From the NCBI GenBank assembly GCA_045589455.1, contig JAZNPC010000088.1, forward strand, positions 1 through 64,000: 64,000 bases of DNA, given 5' to 3'. Positions 27,557-36,019 of this stretch are shown here, piece by piece. Source of the stretch: RGIG990 sp045589455 (GTDB taxonomy: Bacteria; Verrucomicrobiota; Kiritimatiellia; RFP12; UBA3636). The position numbers and the translations under genes are program-made. A model generated the notes under the pieces. It saw only the letters and a list, made by a program, of their open reading frames with translations, was not told the DNA's origin and did not search any database. How positions within the stretch are numbered: position 1 is the stretch's first letter; every line of letters begins with the position of its first letter.

Positions 27557-29548
27557 CTATAGATAATTTTTAATTTTTTCGACTACAGCCTCTGGTGTGA
27601 AGCCAAACTTTTGCTCTAGTACCTTGTAAGGTCCTGAAGCACCAAAATGATCAATTGTGATAGCTAAGCCATCGGCACCAATGTAGCGCTCCCATCCAAA
27701 GGATGAAGCTGCCTCAATTACGATGCGCTTCGTACAAGCCTTTGGTAGTACTGCATCTTGATACTCCTTGCTTTGCTTTTCAAACAATTCCCATGATGGC
27801 ATGTTGACCACACGCAAATTCTTGCCTAGTGCCTTGAGCTGCTCTGCTGCCTTGACAGCTAACTGGACTTCGGAACCAGTTGCAATAATAATTGCATCAG
27901 GCTGCTTACCTTCCTCTGTTTGGCAGAGTGTGTAAGCACCCTTCTCGAGCATTTCTGGAGCTGGATAGATGGAGCGATCTATTGGCTCAAGGTTTTGGCG
28001 AGTAACAAGGATTGCTGTTGGCCCCGTTGTGTTACGAAGCGCAGCAAGCCATGCTTGTGCTGTCTCTGTAGGATCAGCTGGGCGGATTACCACGGTATTA
28101 GGCATTGCCCTGAGGGAAGACAACTGCTCAATTGGCTCGTGGGTCGCACCATCCTCACCTACATAGAATGAGTCGTGTGAAAATAGATAAATTGCTGGTA
28201 GCTTTGAAATTGCTGCTACGCGCATTGCTGGGCGAACATAATCTGCGAATACGAAGAAGGTTGCGCTATAAACATAAAAGCCACCATAGGCAATCATACC
28301 ATTTTGTATTGCTGCCATAGCTAGCTCGCGCACACCGAAGTGTATGTTGCGACCAGAAAAATCATTTGCTGAAATTGCAGTGGAGGAATCAATCCATGTC
28401 TTGTTACTTGGAGCAAGGTCTGCTGAACCACCAACAAGATTTGGAATTGCTGCAGCAAGAGCCTGAATTGACTTGCCTGATGCTGCGCGGGTTGCCACTG
28501 CCTTATCGTAGGTCGGTAGAGCAATCTGCTCTGGGATAGAATAGTTGCCATTTAGAGCATCAATCAGTTGACGCTGCTCAGGAGTAAATGATAATGAGGC
28601 AACGGTACGCTCCCACGCCTTTGCTTTACGTGTGCAAGCCAGATTCTTGCTACGGGTAAGTGCATAAACCTCCTCTGGCACCCAGAAATCCTGCTCTGGC
28701 AAACCAAGCGACTTCTTTGTCAAAGCAAGCTCCTCTGCACCGAGAGGTTCTCCATGAACCTTTGCTGTGCCTGCTCTATTAGGGCTGCCCTTTCCTATTG
28801 TTGTCTTACAAATAATCAATACTGGCTTATCTGTGGACTTCTTTGCACGCTTAATTGCTGCATCAATCTTTGCATGGTCATGACCATCCACCTCAAGAGT
28901 ACGCCAACCATAAGCCTTAAAGCGTGCTGCTGTATCGTCAGTAAAGGTGCAGCTTGTATTGCCCTCAATTGAGATATTATTGCTATCATAGAAGGCAATA
29001 AGCTTATTAAGCTTTAGATTGCCAGCCATAGAGGCTGCCTCATGGCTTATGCCCTCCATCATATCGCCATCACCCATAAATACATAGGTGTAGCTATCAA
29101 TAATAGTCTGCTCTGCACTATTCAAGCGAGCAGCAGCCATGCGCTCGGCAATTGCAATACCTACTGCATTTGCGAAGCCCTGCCCCAATGGACCAGTGGT
29201 TACCTCTACCCCATCCGTCTCGCCACGCTCTGGGTGACCGGGAGTAACTGAACCATATTGACGAAAGCTCTTCAAATCATCAAGTGTTACTTTGTACCCA
29301 AACAAATGTAGAAGGCTATAAAGCATTGCTGAGCCATGACCTCCAGAAAGGACAAAGCGGTCACGATTAACCCACTTTGATGCCTTTGGTGTAATATTAA
29401 GATGCTTTAGCCACAACACTGCTGCGACATCTGCCATGCCCAAAGGTAACCCTGGATGACCAGAATTTGCCTTTTGTATTGCATCTATGGATAAGCCTCT
29501 TATCACATTAGACAATAATGTTAAATTTTCTATACTTGCTTTTGCCAT
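27557..29548 (-). CDS. tkt: Transketolase
   Basis: ThDP-dependent transfer of two-carbon ketol units in the pentose phosphate pathway. The ~663-aa chain carries GHPGLPLGMADVAAVLW, the ThDP-binding GDGDMMEGISHEAASMAG...DSNNISIEG, the pyrimidine domain FFVFADYVRPAMRVAA, DSFYVGEDGATHEPIEQL and a C-terminal domain ending EKIKNYL. The frame opens at 29578, but AGGAG lies 8 nt before the ATG at 29548, which is used. It follows der by 34 bp. Confidence 0.96.
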   Translation of the reverse strand: MAKASIENLTLLSNVIRGLSIDAIQKANSGHPGLPLGMADVAAVLWLKHLNITPKASKWVNRDRFVLSGGHGSAMLYSLLHLFGYKVTLDDLKSFRQYGSVTPGHPERGETDGVEVTTGPLGQGFANAVGIAIAERMAAARLNSAEQTIIDSYTYVFMGDGDMMEGISHEAASMAGNLKLNKLIAFYDSNNISIEGNTSCTFTDDTAARFKAYGWRTLEVDGHDHAKIDAAIKRAKKSTDKPVLIICKTTIGKGSPNRAGTAKVHGEPLGAEELALTKKSLGLPEQDFWVPEEVYALTRSKNLACTRKAKAWERTVASLSFTPEQRQLIDALNGNYSIPEQIALPTYDKAVATRAASGKSIQALAAAIPNLVGGSADLAPSNKTWIDSSTAISANDFSGRNIHFGVRELAMAAIQNGMIAYGGFYVYSATFFVFADYVRPAMRVAAISKLPAIYLFSHDSFYVGEDGATHEPIEQLSSLRAMPNTVVIRPADPTETAQAWLAALRNTTGPTAILVTRQNLEPIDRSIYPAPEMLEKGAYTLCQTEEGKQPDAIIIATGSEVQLAVKAAEQLKALGKNLRVVNMPSWELFEKQSKEYQDAVLPKACTKRIVIEAASSFGWERYIGADGLAITIDHFGASGPYKVLEQKFGFTPEAVVEKIKNYL

Positions 29549-29582
29549 TTTATATTCTCCTACTTTTTGGCGAAACAAAAAA

Positions 29583-31073
29583 TTACTTAATTTTATAGCC
29601 AGCTTGTTGACGACGCTGGCGACGCTTCTTCATAGCGGACATAGAGGTCTCGCCTGTTGGCACTGGCTTACGGCTTGCCGGCTTCTTTGCAGCACCAGAC
29701 TTTGCCTTTGAAGTAGCCTCATCTGCGGTCTTTCCTCCACTACGAGCTCTAAATTGGATATAAACAATAACACCCTCAAGACCAAATTTCTCGCGAACAC
29801 AATTTACGAGATATGATTTATAGCTGGCTGGCACGCGTTTTGGGTCATTCACAAAAACACGGATACCGATTGGGTTTTTGCCAACCTGAACGCAGTAATA
29901 CATACGCATACGCTTACCATCCTTTGATGGTGGAGGTGTGCGATTGTATGCCTCCTCCATAACTCGGTTAAGAAGCCCGGTTGGGAGTGTTGCCAAGCTT
30001 TGAGATGCGACATAATCAATTGCACCAATAACGCTATTTACATTAAAGCCTGATTTTGCTGACATAAACACAACTGGGCAGTATGACATAAAAGGCAGAC
30101 CCTGCCACAAGGTTTGAGAATATTCCTTCTCCTTAACCGTGGATAGGTCCCATTTATTCACAACTACTACGCAGCCCTTACCCTGCTCCACAATTTCACT
30201 TGCAAGCTGTTTATCAAGTAAACCCACGCCGCGTTCAACATCAATCATAAGCACCACAATATCGGCACGCTCGATGCTCTCCTGCATACGATAACGGCTA
30301 TAACGCTCCACAGCTGTATCCACGCGTGCTTCGCGACGTGATCCAGCTGTATCTATTAGGGTATAGCGTCTGCCCTCAACAGAGAAAGGCACATCAATGC
30401 TATCGCGTGTGGTGCCTGGTATATCAGACACAAGCACGCGCTCCGCATGAAGCAATTTATTTACGAAGGAGGATTTGCCAGCATTGGGTCGGCCCACAAT
30501 TGCAACGCAGAGGCCATTATCCTTTTTTGCTTCTTCCTCTGAGACAACTGGGAAATCCTTAGTAAGCTTATCCATAAGCTTTGCAAAGCCACGGCCATGA
30601 AGAGCAGAAATAGGATAAACTGGGAAACCAAGCTGAGCAAAATCTGCATCTCCAACATCAAACTCCTCTGTGTCTGCCTTGTTTGCTGCAACATAAACTG
30701 TAATACCAGAACGATAAAGAATTCCAGCAACCTCTTTATCCATAGGTGTGATACCCTGCTGAATATCTACTACAAAGATTGCAATCTTTGCATCCTTTAA
30801 TGCAGCTTCAGCCTGCACGCGAATACCGGCATCAATTTTATCGTGAATTGTTTCGTTATCGATATTCATGATACCGCCAGTATCGATGAGGGTAAAGCGT
30901 TTATTTTGCCAGGACACCTCGCGCATAAGTCTATCGCGAGTAACACCGGCCTCGCAATGCACAATAGCAATGCGTTTACCTGCAATGCGATTAAACACAG
31001 CAGATTTACCCACATTAGGGCGACCTACGATTGCTACTACTGGTAGCTCCTTCAGTTGATTTTCTTCATTCAT
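29583..31073 (-). CDS. der: Ribosome biogenesis GTPase Der (EngA)
   Basis: Tandem-GTPase assembly factor for the 50S subunit. Two G domains are visible: GRPNVGKSAVFN with DTGGI near the N-terminus, and GRPNAGKSSFVNKLL near residue 195 with DIPGTTRDSIDVPF, DTAGSRR and NKWD. A KH-like domain follows (TPPPSKDGKRMRMYYCVQ, VREKFGLEGVIVYIQFRAR), then a lysine/alanine-rich tail of ~45 residues ending MKKRRQRRQQAGYKIK, longer than in E. coli. Probably co-transcribed with tkt. Confidence 0.96.
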   Translation of the reverse strand: MNEENQLKELPVVAIVGRPNVGKSAVFNRIAGKRIAIVHCEAGVTRDRLMREVSWQNKRFTLIDTGGIMNIDNETIHDKIDAGIRVQAEAALKDAKIAIFVVDIQQGITPMDKEVAGILYRSGITVYVAANKADTEEFDVGDADFAQLGFPVYPISALHGRGFAKLMDKLTKDFPVVSEEEAKKDNGLCVAIVGRPNAGKSSFVNKLLHAERVLVSDIPGTTRDSIDVPFSVEGRRYTLIDTAGSRREARVDTAVERYSRYRMQESIERADIVVLMIDVERGVGLLDKQLASEIVEQGKGCVVVVNKWDLSTVKEKEYSQTLWQGLPFMSYCPVVFMSAKSGFNVNSVIGAIDYVASQSLATLPTGLLNRVMEEAYNRTPPPSKDGKRMRMYYCVQVGKNPIGIRVFVNDPKRVPASYKSYLVNCVREKFGLEGVIVYIQFRARSGGKTADEATSKAKSGAAKKPASRKPVPTGETSMSAMKKRRQRRQQAGYKIK

Positions 31074-31135
31074 GATTTTTTTTGCGAGAGGTGTTATTTA
31101 GGTTAGTGTGGATTGATGGCAAAGCCAATCGCCAA

Positions 31136-32440
31136 TTAAATTAAGGCTATAGCTTTACGGAGGCGTGCAACAACGCGCTCTTTACCAACAAGAACTAGCA
31201 TTTCAAATAGGCCAGGTCCCTCTGTAATGCCAGACACTGCCACGCGGATTGGATGAACCACTGGGCCCATTCCCCCAAGCTCCTCGCTCTTCTGGCGTAC
31301 GATTGCCTCTGTGCTCTCTTCTGAAAAATCTTCTAGTGCTTCAAAGCGTGTTGCCATTTCCTCAAGAAGCTCTGGCACACCTGGCTGCTTTAGACGCTTT
31401 GCAACTGCTGCCTCATCAAATGGATATTCCTCTGTGAAGAAATAGATGCAATTTGCAGGAATCTCTGTGTAAACCTTTGTACGTGGCTGTACAGGAGTAA
31501 TTACTGCATCAAGATCGCCATTTAGTGGCTGCTCTGGAAGACCTGCTGCCTTTAGGCGCGCAACTAGCTCTGCTTTAAACTGCTCCTTAGGCTGCTTTGC
31601 AATATACTCGCCATTCATCCAGCGAAGCTTTTTCATATCAAAGCGGGATGGACTTGACTTGCAGCGTTCAAGAGAGAATGCTTCAATCATCTCCTCGCGA
31701 GTCATTACCTCACGATCATCACCAGGAGCCCAGCCGAGTAGAAGCAAGAAATTGAACAATGTTTCTGGGAGATAACCCTGCTCTCTAAATTCACCAACGA
31801 ATGCGGCACCATCGCGTTTTGAATATGGTTTACCCATATTGTTAACAATCATAGGTAGGTGTGCATACTGAGGTGGTGTATAGCCTAGTGCCTTAAATAG
31901 CTCTATATGCTTAAAAGTATTCTCCACATGGTCATCACCGCGGATAACAAGGGTGATGTTCTGTAGCATATCATCAACAACATTTGCCAGGTGGAATACT
32001 GGGGAGCCATCTGAGCGAACAATAACAAAGTCCTGAGTATCCTCTGCCTTTTTCTTCATACGACCCTTAACAAGGTCCTCAAACTCAAGGCGACCCTCTT
32101 TTGGCATACGAAAAACAATACATCCAGCCTTAGGTCCCTCTGTCTCTTTATAAGCATAGCCCTCAGCGAGGAGCTTTTCTGCTGCCTCTAGGTGCTTTTG
32201 AACATTGTGTGTCTGATAAACCACAGGCTCATCATAATCGAGGCCGAGCCACTCCATGCACTCAAGAAGAGTCTGAATAGCCTCTGGAGTTGAACGCTCA
32301 AGGTCTGTATCCTCAACACGCAGGAGGAATTTTCCGCCTACATGGCGAGCATATAGCCAGTTAAAAATTGCTGCTCTTATATTACCAATATGCACCTTAC
32401 CTGTTGGGGATGGTGCGAAACGAACGCGTACCTGTTCCAT
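31136..32440 (-). CDS. gltX: Glutamate--tRNA ligase
   Basis: Class I aminoacyl-tRNA synthetase charging tRNA-Glu. The HIGH-type motif appears as APSPTGKVHIGNIRAA at the N-terminus, the discriminating loop region as FHLANVVDDMLQNITLVIRGDDH, and the KMSKS-type motif as GKPYSKRDGA near residue 207. The C-terminal anticodon-binding region ends FEMLVLVGKERVVARLRKAI. ~434 aa, on the short side of normal (about 470). The start at 32440 puts the family motif at the right distance; the frame itself opens at 32479. Confidence 0.95.
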   Translation of the reverse strand: MEQVRVRFAPSPTGKVHIGNIRAAIFNWLYARHVGGKFLLRVEDTDLERSTPEAIQTLLECMEWLGLDYDEPVVYQTHNVQKHLEAAEKLLAEGYAYKETEGPKAGCIVFRMPKEGRLEFEDLVKGRMKKKAEDTQDFVIVRSDGSPVFHLANVVDDMLQNITLVIRGDDHVENTFKHIELFKALGYTPPQYAHLPMIVNNMGKPYSKRDGAAFVGEFREQGYLPETLFNFLLLLGWAPGDDREVMTREEMIEAFSLERCKSSPSRFDMKKLRWMNGEYIAKQPKEQFKAELVARLKAAGLPEQPLNGDLDAVITPVQPRTKVYTEIPANCIYFFTEEYPFDEAAVAKRLKQPGVPELLEEMATRFEALEDFSEESTEAIVRQKSEELGGMGPVVHPIRVAVSGITEGPGLFEMLVLVGKERVVARLRKAIALI

Positions 32441-32552
32441 AAAAAATCTCTTATTATTATAAAGTTTACATTTTGCCACTAAAAATCAAATGTTTAATTA
32501 TACAAAATGACGTATTTTTTTTCAATAGAAATCACACAACGATACATCTAAA

Positions 32553-32696
32553 AATGAAGAATGAAGAATAAAGAATGAAGAATAAAGAATGAAGAATAAA
32601 GAATGAAGAATGAAGAATGAAGAATGAAGAATAAAGAATGAAGAATGAAGAATGAAGAATGGAGAATGGAGAATGAAGAATGAAGAATGAAGAATT
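32553..32696. repeat. Heptanucleotide microsatellite
   Basis: About twenty head-to-tail copies of GAAGAAT with variants AAAGAAT and GGAGAAT, ~144 bp, in the gap between gltX and the repeat-rich accessory region. No protein is encoded across it in a convincing frame. Confidence 0.95.
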
Positions 32697-32814
32697 CAGG
32701 TAGAGTTGAGTGGTTTTTTCTCCATTCTCGCGTCTAATCGTCTTTTGGTCTAACGTCCTTGTCTCGCGTCTAATCTCGTCCGCTGCGTCCTCCGCGTCGC
32801 AGCGGCCCTTCTTC

Positions 32815-33095
32815 GCACGCGTTGCTTACGCTTAACACGGAGACGCGGAGAAAAGTGCAAGCAATCTTTACAACTCCCCAGCACCCCTCCGTGTCTCTGT
32901 GTCTCTTTTCCTCCGCGTTTCGCCGAAGGCTTGAGCGTCAGCGTCTAAATCGTTTCACTCGTTGCTTTCGCCTAACACGGAGTACGGAGGACAAGGGAGT
33001 TTTGTGCCAACAATCATTCAATAACCCCAACAATCCCTCCGTGTCTCCGTTCTCTTTGTTCTCCGTGTTTCGCCGAAGGCTATAGCGTCAGCGAC
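32815..33095. repeat. Interspersed repeat family A, two tandem copies
   Basis: Two adjacent copies of a ~140-bp unit. Shared blocks are GCTTWCGCYTAACACGGAG, a GTGC-AACAATC...CAACTCCCCA-like middle, CCCTCCGTGTCTC and CTCCGTGTTTCGCCGAAGGC followed by AGCGTCAGCG. CACGGAG on the left and CTCCGTG on the right are inverted, so the unit can fold. The stretch 32697-32814 carries further degenerate CGCGTCTAATCG-type sequence of the same flavour. No gene is seen between gltX and 33251. Confidence 0.8.
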
Positions 33096-33250
33096 CATCA
33101 ATCCTCTCTGTGTTCCTACGGCGGGAGAAAACAGTGGTTACACTCAATTCAAGCAATTATTTGCGTATAAAAAAGGTGGTTTTGCATGGAATTATTGTAA
33201 TAAAAATCTTGTTATGCTAAAATTAACAAAAAATCTAAGGAGTTTTATAT

Positions 33251-34012
33251 ATGAGCACAATGCATGATGAAACAAAAACGATTATCTGTAAAAATTGTGG
33301 AGCAAAAATAGACCCAAGCCTGAAGTTTTGCCAAGAGTGCGGGAGTAAAACACCTAAGTTTATTGCATTAGAGAATGCCGAGGCAGAGCGCATAGCCCGT
33401 GAGAAAGTACAGAAAGTGTTAGAAGAATGGAATATGGTACGCATACCAGATAATACAACCCACAAAGGCTTGTACTTTGGTAAATATCAAGTTACTCAAG
33501 CACAATGGCAATCAATAATGGGTAACAATCCTTCGTATTTTATAGGTAATTCATCTCGTCCAGTAGAGTGTGTTTCATGGTATGATTGTCAAGAGTTTAT
33601 TGAGAAGCTTAACGCTCGAGCTGAAGTAAAGCAAGCAGGCTTAACCTTCTTCCTACCAACAGAGGAGCAATGGGAGTATGCTTGCCGTGCAGGAGGCACA
33701 GGTAAGTATGGCTTACTTGCAGATGGGCGAGATGGCTCCCTTGATGAGATGGGCTGGTATAAATATAATTCAGGAGACGAAACGCATCCAGTAGGTCAGA
33801 AGAGACCAAATGCATGGGGTTTATACGATATGCATGGCAATGTGTGGGAGTGGACAGTCTCGGAGGACTACATCAACGGCCGCATCTGCCGTGGTGGTGG
33901 CTGGTTCAATAGCGCTGAGGTTTGTAAGGCTGACAGCTGGATTAGCGGCTACCCTGGCGACAGGGACTACGCTTTCGGCTTCCGCCTCGCTGCCTCTAGG
34001 ACAGGAAAATAA
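33251..34012 (+). CDS. Zinc-ribbon and formylglycine-generating-enzyme-fold (SUMF1) protein, candidate DGR target
   Basis: A 253-aa protein without signal peptide. Residues 14-33 form a zinc ribbon (CKNCGAKIDPSLKFCQECG), a charged helix follows, and from ~55 an FGE-sulfatase/C-type-lectin fold: GLYFGKYQVTQAQWQSIMG, RPVECVSWYDCQEFIEKLN, FFLPTEEQWEYACRAGG, GLYDMHGNVWEW, and GFRLA near the end. It lacks evident FGE catalytic context, so ligand binding is more likely than sulfatase maturation. The last ~45 codons differ sharply in composition from the rest (see next entry). AGGAG precedes the ATG by 8 nt. Stand-alone gene between repeat clusters. Confidence 0.85.
   Translation: MSTMHDETKTIICKNCGAKIDPSLKFCQECGSKTPKFIALENAEAERIAREKVQKVLEEWNMVRIPDNTTHKGLYFGKYQVTQAQWQSIMGNNPSYFIGNSSRPVECVSWYDCQEFIEKLNARAEVKQAGLTFFLPTEEQWEYACRAGGTGKYGLLADGRDGSLDEMGWYKYNSGDETHPVGQKRPNAWGLYDMHGNVWEWTVSEDYINGRICRGGGWFNSAEVCKADSWISGYPGDRDYAFGFRLAASRTGK
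33868..34005 (+). other. Putative variable region (VR) of a diversity-generating retroelement target
   Basis: The 3' ~138 bp of the FGE-fold gene has about 60% G+C by hand count over 130 bp, against roughly 40% in the rest of the gene, and is full of NNC codons explainable as mutated AAC: GAC TAC ATC AAC GGC CGC ATC, later GAC AGC, AGC GGC TAC and GGC GAC. It ends in a GC-rich invariant-looking block encoding AFGFRLAAS. DGR targets of this fold carry their VR exactly here. No template repeat or reverse transcriptase is in the window, so this is inference. Confidence 0.6.
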
Positions 34013-34031
34013 TCTGTGCTAAATTAAAAGA

Positions 34032-34079
34032 GGAGGCGCAGCAAGCGTTGCAAATAAAATGCACCGCAAGCAAGCCTCC
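34032..34079. other. Stem-loop just downstream of the putative VR
   Basis: Outer stem GGAGGC / GCCTCC (34032-34037 with 34074-34079) and inner stem GCGTTGCA / TGCACCGC (one mismatch), 7-nt loop AATAAAA, beginning 19 bp after the stop codon. No U tract follows, so it is not a standard terminator. A DNA hairpin behind the VR is a known element of some DGR targets. Confidence 0.5.
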
Positions 34080-34257
34080 GGAAAATGTTTTGATGCTAGC
34101 ATGAGCCTTTTTAAAATTACTCCATGCTCATGAATGAAAAAACCTTACGTGTACACGGATGGTGTTCTAATGTGGATGCAATGGTAACACGGATATTTTT
34201 GCATTCTATAATGTAATCTATATTTGTGTTTTACCCATTCGTGCATATTTGAGCAAA

Positions 34258-34455
34258 TTCGTGTTTCGCCGAAGGCCCAAGCGAGAGCGTTTAAATCGTT
34301 GCACTTATTGCTTACGCCTAACACGGAGTACGAAGGCAAGAAGAAAAAGTGCAAGCAACAAAAACCCCAGAATACCCTCCGTGTCTCCGTTCCTCCTGAA
34401 AACCACACTACGTGTGCTCCGTGTTTCGCCGATGGCTTGAGCGTCAGCGACCATC
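34258..34455. repeat. Interspersed repeat family A, third copy
   Basis: Contains TGTTTCGCCGAAGGC, TTGCTTACGCCTAACACGG, CCCTCCGTGTCTCCG and CTCCGTGTTTCGCCGATGGC, plus a block with the palindrome CACACTACGTGTG that recurs in the copy near 62.5 kb. Open frames across it on both strands are not protein-like. The rest of 34080-34257 shows no feature. Confidence 0.8.
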
Positions 34456-34499
34456 CCCAATCCATGTATGTGGTTTTGTAACCTCATAGCTGGTGCTTG

Positions 34500-34535
34500 A
34501 AAAAAGTGTAGCAAGTTACACTTTTTTCAAATATA
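34500..34535. repeat. Stem-loop direct repeat, copy 1, upstream of the DUF4143 ATPase gene
   Basis: Eleven-base arms AAAAAAGTGTA and TACACTTTTTT around GCAAGT, followed by CAAATATA. It can act as an intrinsic terminator on the plus strand or as a binding site. The near-identical second copy is 85 bp further on. Confidence 0.7.
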
Positions 34536-34584
34536 TGCTTGATAAACACCCGTATTTTCTGATAAATTATTGATGTTAACTTAA

Positions 34585-34619
34585 AAAAAACGTAGCAAGT
34601 TACACTTTTTTCAAATATA
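34585..34619. repeat. Stem-loop direct repeat, copy 2, upstream of the DUF4143 ATPase gene
   Basis: Same unit as at 34500 (GTAGCAAGTTACACTTTTTT then CAAATATA), with the left arm slightly altered (AAAAAACGTA), ending 11 bp before the ATPase start codon. AGGAA just beyond it is the ribosome site. Confidence 0.7.
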
Positions 34620-34630
34620 GGAATTTATTT

Positions 34631-35962
34631 ATGATAATTGAAAGAAAAGAATTTCTTGAGCAACTAATAAATGCTAAGGCTCACCATCTTGTCAAAATCA
34701 TCACAGGAATAAGGCGCTGCGGCAAAAGTTTTCTACTATTTAAGCTATTTAAAAAGCATCTCATAGATTCAGGCATTCCTCAGGATCACATTATTGAAAT
34801 AAATTTAGAAAATCCTATTTTCAAGAATTTGCGTAATGCCATTTTGCTCGATAAATATATTAGAGAACGCATAATTAAGGACAATACACAAACATTCATT
34901 TTGATTGATGAAATACAATTAGTAGGGAAAGTATTGCCACCTGATATTGATATTTCTAGAGTTCACCCTGAAGATAAAGAAAATATGTATGTAACATTTC
35001 ATGATGTATTAAACGGACTTTTGAATGAGGACAACGTAAACATATATATTACTGGTTCAAATGCAAAAATGCTATCATCTGATATTGCTACCGGTTTTCG
35101 AGGAAGAAGTGAAAATATAGAGGTAACACCTCTATCCTTTTCAGAATTTTATCCAACAATAGAAAATCAATATGAATTTCCTGAAATAATCCGTAATTAT
35201 TTTATCTATGGAGGATTACCCGAATGTGCAAATCTTAAAACCATAGACGAAAAAGAAAAGTATTTATTAAATCTTGTTCAAACAATTTACTTAAAGGATA
35301 TTTTAGACAGGCATCATTTGCATAATGATGGTTTATTGGATGCTCTAACAAATACAGCAATGAGCATGATTGGAAGCTTAACCAACCCCAATAAACTTGC
35401 TAATGCAATTATATCCTCTGGTGTATATAAGGCAAACTCAACTACTGTTTCAAAATATTTAAGCTACCTAGAGGATTCTTTTTTATTATTACATGCAAAG
35501 CGGTATGATGTTAAAGGAAAGAAATATTTAAGCAATACCTGCAAATACTATGCGTCTGATACAGGCATTAGAAATGCAAGGCTTAATTTCCGACAAAATG
35601 AATTATCCCATTTGATGGAAAATGTAATATATAATGAGCTACGGCGTCGTGGTTATTCTGTTGATGTAGGTATTGTAGAAAAGGTAAGCACAATAAATAA
35701 CAAAAAGGCTCGCACGTACTACGAAATAGATTTTATAGCTACTCGAGCAAACGAAAAAATTTATATACAATCTGCATTTAACATCCCTGATAATGAAAAG
35801 AGAGAGCAGGAGACTAATTCTTTGCGTCAAATAAATGATGGATTTCGTAAAATAGTAATTACAGGTGATGCTTATGAAAAAACATGGCGTGATGAGAATG
35901 GCATTATCTTTATGGGTATAAAGGCATTTCTTTTAAACACAAAGTCTTTGGATGTGCTATAG
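34631..35962 (+). CDS. ATP-binding protein, AAA_14 with DUF4143 domain
   Basis: A 443-aa soluble protein of a family common in gut anaerobes. N-terminal P-loop ATPase with Walker A GIRRCGKSFLLF (residues ~26-37), Walker B FILIDEIQL (~92-100), sensor ITGSNAKMLSSDIATGFRGR and the family motif TPLSFSEFYP; then a winged-helix-like middle (YLSYLEDSFLLLHAKRYDVKGKKYLSN) and a C-terminal restriction-endonuclease-like region with EIDFIATR...IYIQSAF, in which the usual EVK is replaced. Biological role of the family is not established. Lower-GC, plus-strand, single gene behind two stem-loop repeats: likely accessory. Confidence 0.85.
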   Translation: MIIERKEFLEQLINAKAHHLVKIITGIRRCGKSFLLFKLFKKHLIDSGIPQDHIIEINLENPIFKNLRNAILLDKYIRERIIKDNTQTFILIDEIQLVGKVLPPDIDISRVHPEDKENMYVTFHDVLNGLLNEDNVNIYITGSNAKMLSSDIATGFRGRSENIEVTPLSFSEFYPTIENQYEFPEIIRNYFIYGGLPECANLKTIDEKEKYLLNLVQTIYLKDILDRHHLHNDGLLDALTNTAMSMIGSLTNPNKLANAIISSGVYKANSTTVSKYLSYLEDSFLLLHAKRYDVKGKKYLSNTCKYYASDTGIRNARLNFRQNELSHLMENVIYNELRRRGYSVDVGIVEKVSTINNKKARTYYEIDFIATRANEKIYIQSAFNIPDNEKREQETNSLRQINDGFRKIVITGDAYEKTWRDENGIIFMGIKAFLLNTKSLDVL

Positions 35963-36019
35963 CTCTTGCTTGCAATAGACAAGACAAAGCTCATTCCACT
36001 AGTATTTTTTCTGCGTCAT

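Noticed and set aside
32553..32696. CRISPR-like periodic array
   Set aside because: The period is 7 bp with no unique spacers, so it is a simple sequence repeat and not a CRISPR.
33251..34012. Functional sulfatase-modifying factor
   Set aside because: The protein is intracellular, has a zinc ribbon and a variable-looking end, and no sulfatase gene is nearby; the FGE fold here is more likely a ligand-binding scaffold.
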